64,000 bases of DNA from Rhodocyclaceae bacterium (GCA_004379165.1 NKXK01000033.1:1-64000); one strand, 5' to 3'. Shown: positions 42,197-51,997, counted from the stretch's first letter. Notes: a model not told the origin generated them from the letters alone. Numbers and translations are program-made.

Positions 42197-42764
42197 CGCA
42201 GGGCTCCAGTTTGATGACGCGATCACAGACCGCATCGACAAAGGCGGCGTCGTGGCTGACGACCAGAATCGCCCGTCCGGATTCGGCGAGCTCGCGCAAA
42301 TGGCGGGTCAGATGGGCCACGCCGGCGCGATCGAGGTTATTGGTCGGCTCGTCGAGCAAGACCAGATCAGCCGGTGTGTCGAGCACGGCCGACAAGGCCA
42401 GGTAGTGGCGCTGGCCGCCGGAGAGCCGATCGAGCCGGGTATCGAGTCGATCAAGCAGCCACGGCGGCAGCCCCTTGCCATCCGCCCCGGTCATCGCCAG
42501 CAGTTCGCGACCGGTCAACGGCAAGCCGTCGACCGGCGGCACATCCTGCGTCTGCAAGGCAATGGACACCTCCGGCGCACGCCGGATCGCCCCGGAAAAC
42601 ACCCGGGCCCGACCGGCCACCGCCGCCAGCAGCGTGCTCTTGCCAACCCCATTGGGGCCGGTGAGGCCGACGATTTCTCTGGCAGACAACGTCAGCTTGA
42701 CGGCCGTGGTAGCCGGCTGCTGCCAGCCGGCCACCACGTCATCGAGAGCAAGCAAAGGCATCAT
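42186..42764 (-). CDS. znuC: Metal ABC transporter ATP-binding protein (ZnuC-like)
   Basis: GPNGVGKSTLLAAVAG Walker A, LSGGQRHYLALSAVL signature, LVLLDEPTNNLD Walker B. Confidence 0.87.
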   Translation of the reverse strand: MMPLLALDDVVAGWQQPATTAVKLTLSAREIVGLTGPNGVGKSTLLAAVAGRARVFSGAIRRAPEVSIALQTQDVPPVDGLPLTGRELLAMTGADGKGLPPWLLDRLDTRLDRLSGGQRHYLALSAVLDTPADLVLLDEPTNNLDRAGVAHLTRHLRELAESGRAILVVSHDAAFVDAVCDRVIKLEPCDVA

Positions 42765-42783
42765 CGCGATCCCGACCCAAGCA

Positions 42784-43701
42784 TCAACGGGCCGCCTTGA
42801 GCAAGCGCTGCACCGTATCGTCGAAGAGCCCGGTGAGATCCTTCGCCTCTGCCGTGCCACCCACGGTGTAGGGCAACATCACCGCCGACATACCGGCCTT
42901 GCCAGCAATCCACTGGCTGGGGCCATCGGCGTTATAAGCCGCACGCAGCACCATCTTCGCCGGTGTCACTCGCTGGCGGGAAAGGAGGCTGCCGAGGTGG
43001 CTACTGGTTGGTTCGATGCCGGGCTTGGGTTCGAGTGTGCCCAGTTCCCTCAAGCCCAGCCAGTGCGTCAGATAGACGAAGGACTGGTGATGAACCAGCA
43101 CGCCTAGCCCCTTGAGCGGCGCCGCTTCCTTCTCCCAGCGGGCGATCGCGCTTTGCCAGCGGTCGGCAAATGCCTTGTAGCCGCTCTGGTAAGCCGCCGC
43201 GTTGGCACTATCAAGTTCGGCCATGCGCTTGCTGAGCGCCTCACCGATTTTGAGCACGTTGCGCGGATCGAGATGCACGTGCGGATTTCCCGCCGCATGG
43301 ACATCGCCATGGGCGCGATCGAGCACCGTCGGCACGTCGAGACGATTGACCTGCATCGCCGCCTCGAAATAGCCGGGCTTGCCGGTCTGGATGCCAGTGT
43401 TGCCGGAATCGCGCTGGACCAGCGGCAGCCAGCCGACCTCAAGGTCGGCGCCGGCAGCCACCACCAGATCGGCCCGCCGCGCCTGCGCCAGCAGGGACGG
43501 CTTGGCCTCGATGCGATGCGGATCCTGCAACGCATGCGTGGCGTTGTACACCGTCACCTTGTCGCCACCGATCTCGCGCGCCAGCGCGCCCCATTCTGGC
43601 ACCGTGGCAAAGACCCACAGGTCGGCCTGGGCGACGCCTGTGGTCAACGCGGAAAACAGCGCAAAAACTGCCAGCCTCAAGCGCTTAGAACTTGTGCGCA
43701 C
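42784..43701 (-). CDS. znuA: Metal ABC transporter substrate-binding protein (ZnuA-like)
   Basis: VFATVPEWGALAREIGGDKVTVYNATHALQDPHRIEAKPS; GNPHVHLDPRN. Confidence 0.88.
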   Translation of the reverse strand: MRTSSKRLRLAVFALFSALTTGVAQADLWVFATVPEWGALAREIGGDKVTVYNATHALQDPHRIEAKPSLLAQARRADLVVAAGADLEVGWLPLVQRDSGNTGIQTGKPGYFEAAMQVNRLDVPTVLDRAHGDVHAAGNPHVHLDPRNVLKIGEALSKRMAELDSANAAAYQSGYKAFADRWQSAIARWEKEAAPLKGLGVLVHHQSFVYLTHWLGLRELGTLEPKPGIEPTSSHLGSLLSRQRVTPAKMVLRAAYNADGPSQWIAGKAGMSAVMLPYTVGGTAEAKDLTGLFDDTVQRLLKAAR

Positions 43702-45121
43702 CGTGGGCCCCCAGACTCATGATGTATTGCAGCGTCACCTGATTGTCGGTGATGCCGAACATCGACTTGTCCTGCGCAAATTGCAGACGGACGCGCGAGA
43801 ACTCGCTCCAGCTGTAATCGACCATCGCCGTCGCCTTCTTCGGCTTGTAGCTGTCGACGACGAGATTGGCGTTGTTGGCACCGAAATCGCGGGTGCCGCT
43901 GTCGAGCTGCTCATAGCGCAGACCGGCTCGCCAGTTGGGCGTGAACTGATAGACACCCTGAGCGTACCAGCCGGATTGGCGGGTGCGGTAAGCGCTACCA
44001 ACGCCGCCGGTGCATGTTGTCGGATTGAGAGTGTCTGCATCTTCACACAGCAAATCACCTTTCTCCTGACGATTAAAGTATTCGCCCTGGAGCTTGAAAT
44101 TTTGGTATTTCGGATTGCCGTTCGGCGCCCATTTCCAGACGAAATCTGCCAACCAGGTAGCGGAATTGCCGGAATACTTGCCCAGCGCTTCTACGCCCGC
44201 GGTGTCCTCAAAATGCGCCTCCCGCTCCTTGGCCTTGGTCGTCAGATACGACACGCCGGCACGCCAGCTGTTGGAAATACCGACATCACTGCCGAGATGC
44301 GCGAACATGGCCGCAGCGCCACTGCCATTTTTGTTGAGGTCGGTGCCCGGGAAGGTGTGACCGCGACCGGCTTCGGCACCGAATTCGAGGAAGAACGGGG
44401 TCGGCGCCACCCACTTTAACTGCACGCCGTCCTGAATGAAGCTGGCGTGATCGCCGAACATGGCGCGGTACATCAGTGGTGCATCGGCGAAGTCCCACAT
44501 GTGCGGGTGCTGCTCGTTCAGATAGCCGATGCCGGAGCGGAAACGACCGCCGCGCAGGCCAATGCCGGCACCGATGCCGAGCGACTGGAACCAGGCCTCT
44601 TCGACTTCGACCTCACCGTCGAGCATCGCGAGAATTGCCTGGCCACGCCAGTAAGGGTCGATGTTGGCCGCCAGCACCAACTCGGTATGATCGATCGAGA
44701 AGCCGCGTTTCGAGATGCCTTCGATCCCGTTACCGTGATCGTGGCCGCCCGCCGGCACGAAGCCGGTGATACCGCGCTCGGCGACGTTCTTCATGTTCTT
44801 GTACTGGCCCTGCAGGATCAACGAGACCTCGGGGTTGAAACCGCTGGCACGGGTGGCGCTGGCAACGCTCGCCGTCGAGGCGGCCACCGGCGCAGCGGTC
44901 TGGACAGCGACCGGTGCCGTTGCGGCGGGTGCTACCCGAGGGGCGGACTTACCCTGCGCTTCGGCTTCTGCGAGTTTCTTTTCGAGCGAGGCGATACGCT
45001 GCTCGTAGGTTTTCTTCATATCGTCGATCTGGGCACGGATGGCGGCGAGATCGGCGTCAGATGCGGCCTGCGCGCCGCACGAGGCGGCCAGCAGCGCGGC
45101 CACGGCAAATGGCTTGTGCAT
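43685..45121 (-). CDS. Outer-membrane porin-like beta-barrel protein, putatively metal-uptake associated
   Basis: Signal peptide, N-terminal coiled coil, C-terminal beta-barrel; overlaps znuA start. Confidence 0.7.
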   Translation of the reverse strand: MHKPFAVAALLAASCGAQAASDADLAAIRAQIDDMKKTYEQRIASLEKKLAEAEAQGKSAPRVAPAATAPVAVQTAAPVAASTASVASATRASGFNPEVSLILQGQYKNMKNVAERGITGFVPAGGHDHGNGIEGISKRGFSIDHTELVLAANIDPYWRGQAILAMLDGEVEVEEAWFQSLGIGAGIGLRGGRFRSGIGYLNEQHPHMWDFADAPLMYRAMFGDHASFIQDGVQLKWVAPTPFFLEFGAEAGRGHTFPGTDLNKNGSGAAAMFAHLGSDVGISNSWRAGVSYLTTKAKEREAHFEDTAGVEALGKYSGNSATWLADFVWKWAPNGNPKYQNFKLQGEYFNRQEKGDLLCEDADTLNPTTCTGGVGSAYRTRQSGWYAQGVYQFTPNWRAGLRYEQLDSGTRDFGANNANLVVDSYKPKKATAMVDYSWSEFSRVRLQFAQDKSMFGITDNQVTLQYIMSLGAHGAHKF

Positions 45122-45165
45122 GGAATTCTCCTGAAAATTGTCGTTGGCGACCGACAGCCGGCAAG

Positions 45166-45196
45166 GCTGCGGTCAACCCGGAAAAACGGCAAAATC
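45166..45196 (+). repeat. Dispersed intergenic repeat, copy (gctgcggtcaacccggaaaaacggcaaaatc)
   Basis: Read directly. Confidence 0.7.
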
Positions 45197-45476
45197 AGGA
45201 ATGCGGCGGTGCGCGCTGGGAAGCCGGCGGTGCCGGCAAGGCCCCGCGATCGTTGCAAATCGCAAGATCCGGCACCAGGTACGGCACGCTCAACGCTGGC
45301 GGCGTGACCGCCGAGGTCAGGGCAGCGCCGAGATTCTGGGTACTCAGGCACAGCTCGCAGGCATGCTTGGGCAAGCTGCCTTCGTCTTGGACCATATGCT
45401 CGACGGCGTGCGCCGACGCCGCCAGTTGGGCGAAGACGAGGACGGCAGCGAGGAGCAGGTGGCGCAGGAAATTCAC
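45195..45476 (-). CDS. Small secreted/membrane protein, DUF2946-like
   Basis: 93 aa; N-terminal TM, HACELCLS motif. Confidence 0.55.
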   Translation of the reverse strand: MNFLRHLLLAAVLVFAQLAASAHAVEHMVQDEGSLPKHACELCLSTQNLGAALTSAVTPPALSVPYLVPDLAICNDRGALPAPPASQRAPPHS

Positions 45477-45485
45477 GGCGACAGT

Positions 45486-46679
45486 TTAATCGACCTGAAC
45501 GAGGAGACCCTTGAGGTATTCACCCTCGGGGAAATTCAGCGCGACCGGATGATCAGCGGTGCCCGAGAGGCGACGCACGATGCGCGCCTCACGGCCGGCA
45601 TCGACGGCCGCGCCGGCGACGATTTTCTGGAACAGTTCCAGCCCGATGCCGCCGGAGCAGGAATAGGTCATCAGCAAACCGCCCGGCCGCAGCAGACGGA
45701 AGCCGAGGATGTTGATGTCCTTGTAGGCGCGCGCGGCACGGTCAGCGTGCGCGGCTGACGGGGCGAACTTGGGCGGATCGAGAACGATCAGATCGAAGGT
45801 CCGCCCGGCCTGACGGAAATCACGCAGCGCCTGAAAGACATCCGCCTCCTGCCATTCCGCACGCTCGGCCGGCAACTGCGGATTGAGCGCCAGATTTGCG
45901 CGCGCCTGCACTAGCGCCGGCCCGGAGGAGTCGATGGAGAGTACCGAATTCGCGCCGCCGGCCAGCGCCTGCAGTGAGAAACCGCCGGTGTAGCAGAAGC
46001 AGTTGAGGATGTCCTTGTCAGCGGCCACGCTACGCAGCCAGGCGCGGTTGTCGCGCTGGTCGAGATAGAAACCGGTCTTGTGGCCGCCGACGACATCAAC
46101 CGCCAGCCGCACGCCATTCTCGTCAATCGCCAGGCCGTCGACCGGCGGCTGGCCGTACAACCAGCCGACGGTCGGCTCCAGACCTTCGAGCCCGCGCACA
46201 TCGGAATCGGAACGCTCGTAGATGCGGGCGCAGCCGGTCGCCTTGACCAGTCCGGCGACGATCGCCTTGCGCCACTTGTCGGCGCCGGCCGACGTCAATT
46301 GGACAACGACGGTATCGCCATACTGGTCAGCAACGATGCCGGGCAGGCCATCGGATTCGGCATGGATCAGGCGCAGGCCCTGCTGCCCCTTCAGCTCCGG
46401 CAACGCCTGACGGCGCGCGACCGCAGCGGCGATGCGGCGCTTGAAAAAGGCATCATCGACCGACTCATCCGGATCAAAGGTCCAGAAGCGGGCGCGGATC
46501 TGCGACTGCGGGCTATAGGCGGCGCGCCCCAATGGCCGCAGGTTGTCGGCCAGCACCTCGACGGTATCGCCCGGCCGCGCACGACCTTCGAGCCTGCCCA
46601 CCGAGCCGGCAAACAGCCACGGGTGGCGATGCTTGAACGCCGCCCGCTCCTTGCCCGGCATGAGTATCAACTGTGCCAT
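45486..46679 (-). CDS. rlmI: Class I SAM-dependent 23S rRNA methyltransferase, RlmI-like
   Basis: PUA-like N-terminus, FYLDQRDNR, NCFCYTGGFSL, LDPPKFAPS. Confidence 0.9.
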   Translation of the reverse strand: MAQLILMPGKERAAFKHRHPWLFAGSVGRLEGRARPGDTVEVLADNLRPLGRAAYSPQSQIRARFWTFDPDESVDDAFFKRRIAAAVARRQALPELKGQQGLRLIHAESDGLPGIVADQYGDTVVVQLTSAGADKWRKAIVAGLVKATGCARIYERSDSDVRGLEGLEPTVGWLYGQPPVDGLAIDENGVRLAVDVVGGHKTGFYLDQRDNRAWLRSVAADKDILNCFCYTGGFSLQALAGGANSVLSIDSSGPALVQARANLALNPQLPAERAEWQEADVFQALRDFRQAGRTFDLIVLDPPKFAPSAAHADRAARAYKDINILGFRLLRPGGLLMTYSCSGGIGLELFQKIVAGAAVDAGREARIVRRLSGTADHPVALNFPEGEYLKGLLVQVD

Positions 46680-46718
46680 CGCCCTGCCCTCAATTTTTCA
46701 TAGCCCACAATGCAAGAA

Positions 46719-46746
46719 GCCCCGGTTACCTTGCGGCAACCGGGGC
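46719..46746 (-). terminator. Strong hairpin downstream of the 50-aa ORF
   Basis: gccccggtt...aaccggggc, 9-bp perfect stem. Confidence 0.5.
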
Positions 46747-46765
46747 CCGGGAATGCGACCGCGAA

Positions 46766-46918
46766 TTACTGACCCAGGCCCTTGCGGTTACGGGCGTGGC
46801 ATTCGGCAGCGTAGATGACCTTGAACATGGTCTTGCCGTCGCCCTTGAACAGGCGCTTGGTGGTCTTGGAAACGCAGCGGCGCTCCAGGGAAGAACGGCG
46901 GGTACGGTTGATGGCCAT
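46766..46918 (-). CDS. 50-aa basic small protein, unknown function
   Basis: Translation MAINRTRRSSLERRCVSKTTKRLFKGDGKTMFKVIYAAECHARNRKGLGQ; below ORF-track cutoff; aggag SD-like sequence upstream and terminator-like hairpin downstream. Confidence 0.6.
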   Translation of the reverse strand: MAINRTRRSSLERRCVSKTTKRLFKGDGKTMFKVIYAAECHARNRKGLGQ

Positions 46919-47095
46919 GAGAACTCCTTGAATCCGGCGAATATTCGAAACCGAGCATCTTAGTGAGTTGACCGGAAAACGTCAAATCAGCGCTGATTCT
47001 TCGGGGATTTTTCTGCCAAGGCCAGCGCCGCCCATTAGCGCGGGGTCATGCCAGGAAAAAATCCAACCCGATGCTACTCAAGGCCCAAGGCACGC

Positions 47096-47130
47096 CGGTT
47101 TTCGATGTTTTTTCAGGTTCAACGTAGCCG
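47096..47130 (-). repeat. Dispersed intergenic repeat, degenerate copy (minus: ggctacgttgaacctgaaaaaacatcgaaaac)
   Basis: Read directly; downstream of xerC. Confidence 0.45.
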
Positions 47131-47161
47131 GGCGGCTGTAAAGAAATCCGACGCGCGGCGG

Positions 47162-48061
47162 CTATTTGGCCTTGGCCCGGGGATGCGCGGCATCGTAGAC
47201 CTTGGCCAGATGCTGGAAATCGAGATGGGTATACACCTGAGTCGAAGCAATGCTGGCATGGCCGAGCATCTCCTGCACCGCCCGCAGGTCACCCGACGAC
47301 TGCAACACATGCGATGCGAAGGAATGGCGCAGCATGTGCGGATGAACATGCGTCGGCAGCCCCTGCAATTGCGCGCGCTGCGCGAGCCGTAACTGGACGA
47401 CGCGCGGACTGATGCGCCGCCCCCGGGCACCAACAAACAGTGCCGTTTCATCCGCCGCAGCCACTGTGCTGCGTTGTTCTCCCCACGCAGCCAATGCGGC
47501 GCGGGCAACACTGCCGACGGGCACCAGCCGCGCCTTGCTGCGCTTGCCGAGTACCCGCAGTTCGCCATCCGCCAGCACGCTCTCAAGCGTATCAACATCG
47601 AGCGCCACAAGTTCGGCCAGCCGCAGGCCAGAGGAATAGAAAAGCTCAAACATCGCGGCATCGCGCGCCGAAAAGACGCCATTTTCGTCATCGGCCGCCG
47701 GCGTCAGCAGGCGGGCCGTTTCGTCGACCGACAGCGCCTTGGGCAGACGCTTGGGGGATTTCGGCGGGCGAATGCCATCACAAGGATTGGCGCGCACCAG
47801 ACCGCGCTCGCCCAGCCAGCCGAAAAATCCGCGCCAGGCCGACAGCAGGCGCGCCAACGAGCGGCCGGACAAGCCCCGACCGTGATACTGGGCAACGAAG
47901 CGCCGGACATGATGGCCCTGCACATCGGCCAGCGGCACCGCACCGAGATCAAGCAACAGCTTGCCCAGATCGCGGCGGTAATTGCTCAGCGTGTGAGCCG
48001 CCAGCCGGCGCTGGTCCGACAGCTCTGCCAGCCAGGTATCGACGGCGGCCGACGGTGTCAC
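47162..48061 (-). CDS. xerC: Tyrosine recombinase XerC
   Basis: HMLRHSFASHVLQSSGDLRAVQEMLGHASIASTQVYTHLDFQHLAKVYDAAHPRA. Confidence 0.96.
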   Translation of the reverse strand: MTPSAAVDTWLAELSDQRRLAAHTLSNYRRDLGKLLLDLGAVPLADVQGHHVRRFVAQYHGRGLSGRSLARLLSAWRGFFGWLGERGLVRANPCDGIRPPKSPKRLPKALSVDETARLLTPAADDENGVFSARDAAMFELFYSSGLRLAELVALDVDTLESVLADGELRVLGKRSKARLVPVGSVARAALAAWGEQRSTVAAADETALFVGARGRRISPRVVQLRLAQRAQLQGLPTHVHPHMLRHSFASHVLQSSGDLRAVQEMLGHASIASTQVYTHLDFQHLAKVYDAAHPRAKAK

Positions 48062-48729
48062 AGGACGCTCTTGGTCACCCGTGCCAGCGCTGCCGAGACC
48101 ATCTCGCCGAGACGCTCAAGGTACAAAGTGCCCATGTCGGCATAGAAGCGCTGCGCCTCCTCGCTGCCGAGGGCGATCATGCCGATGGTGCCGCCACCGT
48201 TACGCAAGGCGATCAGCGCGTGCGAACGGATATGCGAGGCATGCTCGCCAAACCACGTGGCGGTTCCAAATCCGGCGGTCGACCCGCAGTACGGCCGGCT
48301 GAGGGTTTCGGCAAACACCTGCAACTCCTCACTGACTGCCGCGAATTCCGGCAGATCCTCGACGCCATCCGGTTTGTGCCAGAGGCGTAGCGCGACGTGC
48401 GGTACGGAAAAGTCATCGCGCAGATGGAAGTTCAGCAAGTGGATGACCGCCTGAAAGGTCTCGGCCGCCACCAACCCGACCGCGAGACGATGCACTTTCT
48501 CGCTGATCTGGTCGTTTTCTTCGCCAAACGCAATGAGCTCCGCCAGCTTGCTTTCCGTTTGCCGGTTTTTCTCGCGTAGCGTCAACATTTGACGTTCAGC
48601 CAGCGACACCGCCCGCCCGCCATGAGGATGCGGCACGAAGATCTGGGCCATCAGGTCGGCATATTGCTCGAAAAAACCAGGATTGTTCTTCAGGTAATCG
48701 GCAACGTCTTCCGGAAACAGTGCGCTCAT
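48058..48729 (-). CDS. DUF484 family protein
   Basis: [40 protein letters not shown]; between dapF and xerC. Confidence 0.92.
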   Translation of the reverse strand: MSALFPEDVADYLKNNPGFFEQYADLMAQIFVPHPHGGRAVSLAERQMLTLREKNRQTESKLAELIAFGEENDQISEKVHRLAVGLVAAETFQAVIHLLNFHLRDDFSVPHVALRLWHKPDGVEDLPEFAAVSEELQVFAETLSRPYCGSTAGFGTATWFGEHASHIRSHALIALRNGGGTIGMIALGSEEAQRFYADMGTLYLERLGEMVSAALARVTKSVL

Positions 48730-49556
48730 AATTCGATTTCTCCTTCAAAGACGGTCACCGCCGGCCCCGTCATCAGCACCGGTCGGCCGGGGCCACCCCA
48801 GGCAATATTCAATTCGCCACCGCGGGTGGCGACGCGCACCGGCGATTCGAGCAAACCGCGGCGAATGCCCGCGACTGCCGCGGCGCAGGCACCGGTACCG
48901 CAGGCGAGGGTTTCACCCGATCCGCGCTCATAAACGCGCAACTTGATGTGATGCCCATCGACGATCTGCATGAATCCGGCATTGACCCGCTTCGGGAAGC
49001 GCTCATGGCGCTCGATCAGCGGCCCGTGCTCACCGACCGGGTGCGTATCGACATCGTCGACAACCTGCACGGCATGCGGATTGCCCATCGAGACCACCGT
49101 TGTCTCCAGGGTTTCGTCGGCGACGTCGAGGAGATGGATGATCACGTCGTCATCCGCCAGAAAGGGAATTTCCGCCGGCCGGAAGCGCGGCTCGCCCATG
49201 TCGACAGTGACATTGCCATCGCCTTCGAGGCGCGGCTCGATGATGCCGCGCATTGTCTCGACCCGGATCTGGCGCTTGTCGGTCAGCCCCTGCTCATGCA
49301 CGAAGCGGACAAAACAGCGGGCACCGTTGCCACATTGTTCAACCTCACCGCCATCGGCGTTGAAAATGCGATAACGGAAATCAACAGCAGCCTGTTCCGT
49401 CTTCTCAACGAGCAGGATCTGGTCACAGCCGATGCCAAAATTCCGGTCGGCGAGATAACGCAATTTCTCAGGCGAGAGGTCGACCCGCTGGCGCACGCCA
49501 TCGAGAACGACAAAATCGTTGCCCAGGCCATGCATCTTGGAAAACTTGAGCTTCAC
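48726..49556 (-). CDS. dapF: Diaminopimelate epimerase
   Basis: [45 protein letters not shown]. Confidence 0.97.
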   Translation of the reverse strand: MKLKFSKMHGLGNDFVVLDGVRQRVDLSPEKLRYLADRNFGIGCDQILLVEKTEQAAVDFRYRIFNADGGEVEQCGNGARCFVRFVHEQGLTDKRQIRVETMRGIIEPRLEGDGNVTVDMGEPRFRPAEIPFLADDDVIIHLLDVADETLETTVVSMGNPHAVQVVDDVDTHPVGEHGPLIERHERFPKRVNAGFMQIVDGHHIKLRVYERGSGETLACGTGACAAAVAGIRRGLLESPVRVATRGGELNIAWGGPGRPVLMTGPAVTVFEGEIEL

Positions 49557-49616
49557 GAAAGGCTCCGCAATGAATCAGAAAAAAGAATAACAGGGACAGT
49601 AGGTTACCTCAAATTA

Positions 49617-50120
49617 TTAAAGTTTTTTCTCCATCACGAAGTCATCCATCACGTAACCGCGACCAATGTCGTCCACGGTCGCCTCACGAACCTCGAAACC
49701 GTATTTCCTGTACGAGTTGATCGCATTCACATTGCGCTTGTTCACCTGCAGGATGACGCAGGGGTAGCCCATTTTCTTCGCCCGCTCGGCCACGTGGGCA
49801 ATCAACTGGCCGCCTACGCCCTGGCGCTGCACATCCGGGTGGATATAGAGCTTGTCGAGTTTGAATTCGCCCTTGTAGATTTCGCTGAAGGCAAAGCCGA
49901 TGCGGCGGTCGCCGAGAAAGGCCTGATCCAGCCATTTGTGAAGATCTTCCAGATCGTCGTACAGGCGCTCATGGCCATAGCGCTGTTCGAGCATGAAGTC
50001 GATCTGCGCCTGCGTGATGATGCCGGGGTAAGTGGCCTGCCAGATTTCACGGGCGAGTGCGGCAATCCCCGGTACGTCGGGCTGGGTCACGGGACGGATT
50101 TGTATGTTCAGGCTGTTCAT
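49617..50120 (-). CDS. GNAT family N-acetyltransferase
   Basis: LYIHPDVQRQGVGGQLIAHVAERAKKMGYPCVILQVNKRNVNAINSYRKYGFEV. Confidence 0.92.
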   Translation of the reverse strand: MNSLNIQIRPVTQPDVPGIAALAREIWQATYPGIITQAQIDFMLEQRYGHERLYDDLEDLHKWLDQAFLGDRRIGFAFSEIYKGEFKLDKLYIHPDVQRQGVGGQLIAHVAERAKKMGYPCVILQVNKRNVNAINSYRKYGFEVREATVDDIGRGYVMDDFVMEKKL

Positions 50121-50992
50121 TTGTAAAACCTCTGTTCTCCGGGTGGCCGGGTCTTGAAACGCTTGTGCAACCAGAAATACTGCTCCGGCATGCGCAGCAC
50201 CTGGCCTTCAATGAAACGATTGACGAATTCGGTATCGGCTTCGACGCTAATGCCCGGAAAGTCCTGCCACGGCGGCGAGACCTCGACAACATAGCCGGTG
50301 GGCGTCTGGCGGGTGACACAGGTGACGACCTTGGCACCGGTCAGACGCACCAGACGGGCAACGCCGGGAATGGTTGCAGCCGGCACGCCGAAGAAGGGGA
50401 CAAAAATCGACTCTTTCGGGCCGAAATCCATGTCCGGCAGGTAGTAGAAGGGGTAGCCGTCCTTCATCGCCTTGACGATCTTGCGCATGCCATCCTGCCG
50501 CGACAGCAGCAGGATGTCCGAAAAACGCCGGCGGCCTTCGTACATCAGTTTGTTGAGGACCGGATTCTTCTGGTTCGAGAAAACGCTGCACGCCTTGCCA
50601 TAAAACGAAATGCGCGTCGCGCCGGCGTCCAGACCAACGAAATGCGGCGCCAGGATCAGCAGCGGCTTACCTTCCGGGTCGTGAAGATGTTCCGCACCCT
50701 CGACCTTGATCAGGTCGGCGAGCCTCTCCTTCGACGCCCACCAGAGCAGCGTCCGGTCGAGAACGGCCTGTGAAAAAGCGACGAAATGACGGCGCGCCAG
50801 TTGCTCGCGTGCAGCTTCCGACAGACTCGGCAGACACAGGCGCAGATTGGTCAACGCCACATTCCTCCGCTCGCGGCCTAAGGCATAGAGCAGGCGCCCG
50901 AGGCCAACCCCCAGCGCCCGCAGCAAGGAAAGCGGCAGCAGATGCAGCACCCAGAGCAGACCCAGAAGGACATAGGTAAAAAACAGCTTCAA
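50117..50992 (-). CDS. Lipid A biosynthesis acyltransferase (LpxL/HtrB family)
   Basis: RRNVALTNLRLCLPSLSE, LILAPHFVGLDAG; TTG start inferred just after the upstream stop. Confidence 0.88.
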   Translation of the reverse strand: MKLFFTYVLLGLLWVLHLLPLSLLRALGVGLGRLLYALGRERRNVALTNLRLCLPSLSEAAREQLARRHFVAFSQAVLDRTLLWWASKERLADLIKVEGAEHLHDPEGKPLLILAPHFVGLDAGATRISFYGKACSVFSNQKNPVLNKLMYEGRRRFSDILLLSRQDGMRKIVKAMKDGYPFYYLPDMDFGPKESIFVPFFGVPAATIPGVARLVRLTGAKVVTCVTRQTPTGYVVEVSPPWQDFPGISVEADTEFVNRFIEGQVLRMPEQYFWLHKRFKTRPPGEQRFYK

Positions 50993-50996
50993 GACT

Positions 50997-51839
50997 TCAC
51001 TCCACCGGCGGCGGCTCGGCGCCCCCTGGACGTTTGTAACGGTTATAGCCCCACAGGTACTGGGCCGGGCACTCGCGGACCAAGGCCTCGATCTCGCCGT
51101 TGATCTGCGCCGCCCGCTCGATGGTCGAGCCACTCAATACCTGAAGGGGCGGCCGGAAATGCAGACGATAGCCCCGTCCCTTCGGCAAGCGCTCGCCCCA
51201 AGCCAGAAGCGTTGTTGCCCCAGTTTCGGTCAGCCGTGCGGCCAGTGTCATCGTATAGGCGTAGCGCCCGAAAAACTTCAGCCAGACGCCTTCGCCAACC
51301 TTCGGTGCCTGGTCGGGCAGCATGCCCACCGCCTGCCCCTTCTTCAGCGCCTTGATCAGCGATCTGACACCGCTCAGATCCGCCGGCGCCAGATGCAGAT
51401 GTTCGCGCTTGCGGCCGTTGAGAATCAACTCCTGAACCGCTGCCTGCTTCGGCTGACGGTAAAGCACAGTGATTTCACCAAAGGCTGAAAAAAATTGCGC
51501 CGTGATTTCGAAACAGCCGAGATGCGGCGTCAGGAAGACAATCCCCTTCCCCGACGCCTGCGCTGCCTCAATGTTCTCCCAGCCCACCACATCGACCACC
51601 TGTGCATTGGTTTCTTCCAATGTGCGCAGCCAGATGCGCGACAACTCTAGCATCTGCTTGCCGGTTTCGCCGGCCACGGCAAAGCGCAAGGCTGGATCAA
51701 TACCGGCCAGCGCCATGTTCTCGTTCTGATGCTTGCGATAAGTCGGCGACAGCAGGTAAACCAGGCGCCCCAGCCCCGCCCCAAGGGCGTGAACAAAGCG
51801 CAGCGGACACCTGCTCAAAAGTCGGAATAGAAAAACCAT
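50997..51839 (-). CDS. Lipid A biosynthesis acyltransferase (LpxL/HtrB family), second paralogue
   Basis: FLTPHLGCFEITAQFF, GMLPDQAPKVGEGVWLKFFGR. Confidence 0.9.
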   Translation of the reverse strand: MVFLFRLLSRCPLRFVHALGAGLGRLVYLLSPTYRKHQNENMALAGIDPALRFAVAGETGKQMLELSRIWLRTLEETNAQVVDVVGWENIEAAQASGKGIVFLTPHLGCFEITAQFFSAFGEITVLYRQPKQAAVQELILNGRKREHLHLAPADLSGVRSLIKALKKGQAVGMLPDQAPKVGEGVWLKFFGRYAYTMTLAARLTETGATTLLAWGERLPKGRGYRLHFRPPLQVLSGSTIERAAQINGEIEALVRECPAQYLWGYNRYKRPGGAEPPPVE

Positions 51840-51852
51840 GCGGCCCCGGGGT

Positions 51853-51880
51853 TTGAAACCCGGACTGAAAAGTTTAATAT
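51853..51880 (+). promoter_or_regulatory. Candidate sigma70 promoter for metK leader
   Basis: TTGAAA-N16-TAATAT; predicted start site near 51887, at the first base of the leader's P1 stem. Confidence 0.45.
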
Positions 51881-51884
51881 TATG

Positions 51885-51938
51885 GGATCGCCGAGTTAAA
51901 CAGACAACTTGCGGGGCGATTTATAAATGCCGCTAAAG
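51885..51938 (+). promoter_or_regulatory. SAM-II-like riboswitch aptamer in the metK 5' UTR
   Basis: P1 ATCGCC(51887-51892)/GGCGAT(51915-51920); pseudoknot GCGG(51911-51914)/CCGC(51930-51933); ATAAATGccGCTAAAG matches the recalled SAM-II 3' core. Confidence 0.6.
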
Positions 51939-51997
51939 CGTCGCCCGCTCGTGGTCCGAAGCCGGTAACGCCGGACCAAGGACCACTGGAGCATTCC

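Noticed and set aside
45121-45200. Zur box upstream of the porin-znu cluster
   Set aside because: No GTTATNNNATAAC-like palindrome seen; region is occupied by the dispersed repeat
47162-48061. Tyrosine recombinase as marker of an integrated mobile element
   Set aside because: Context (dapF-DUF484-xerC) is the standard chromosomal xerC locus, not a phage or integrative element
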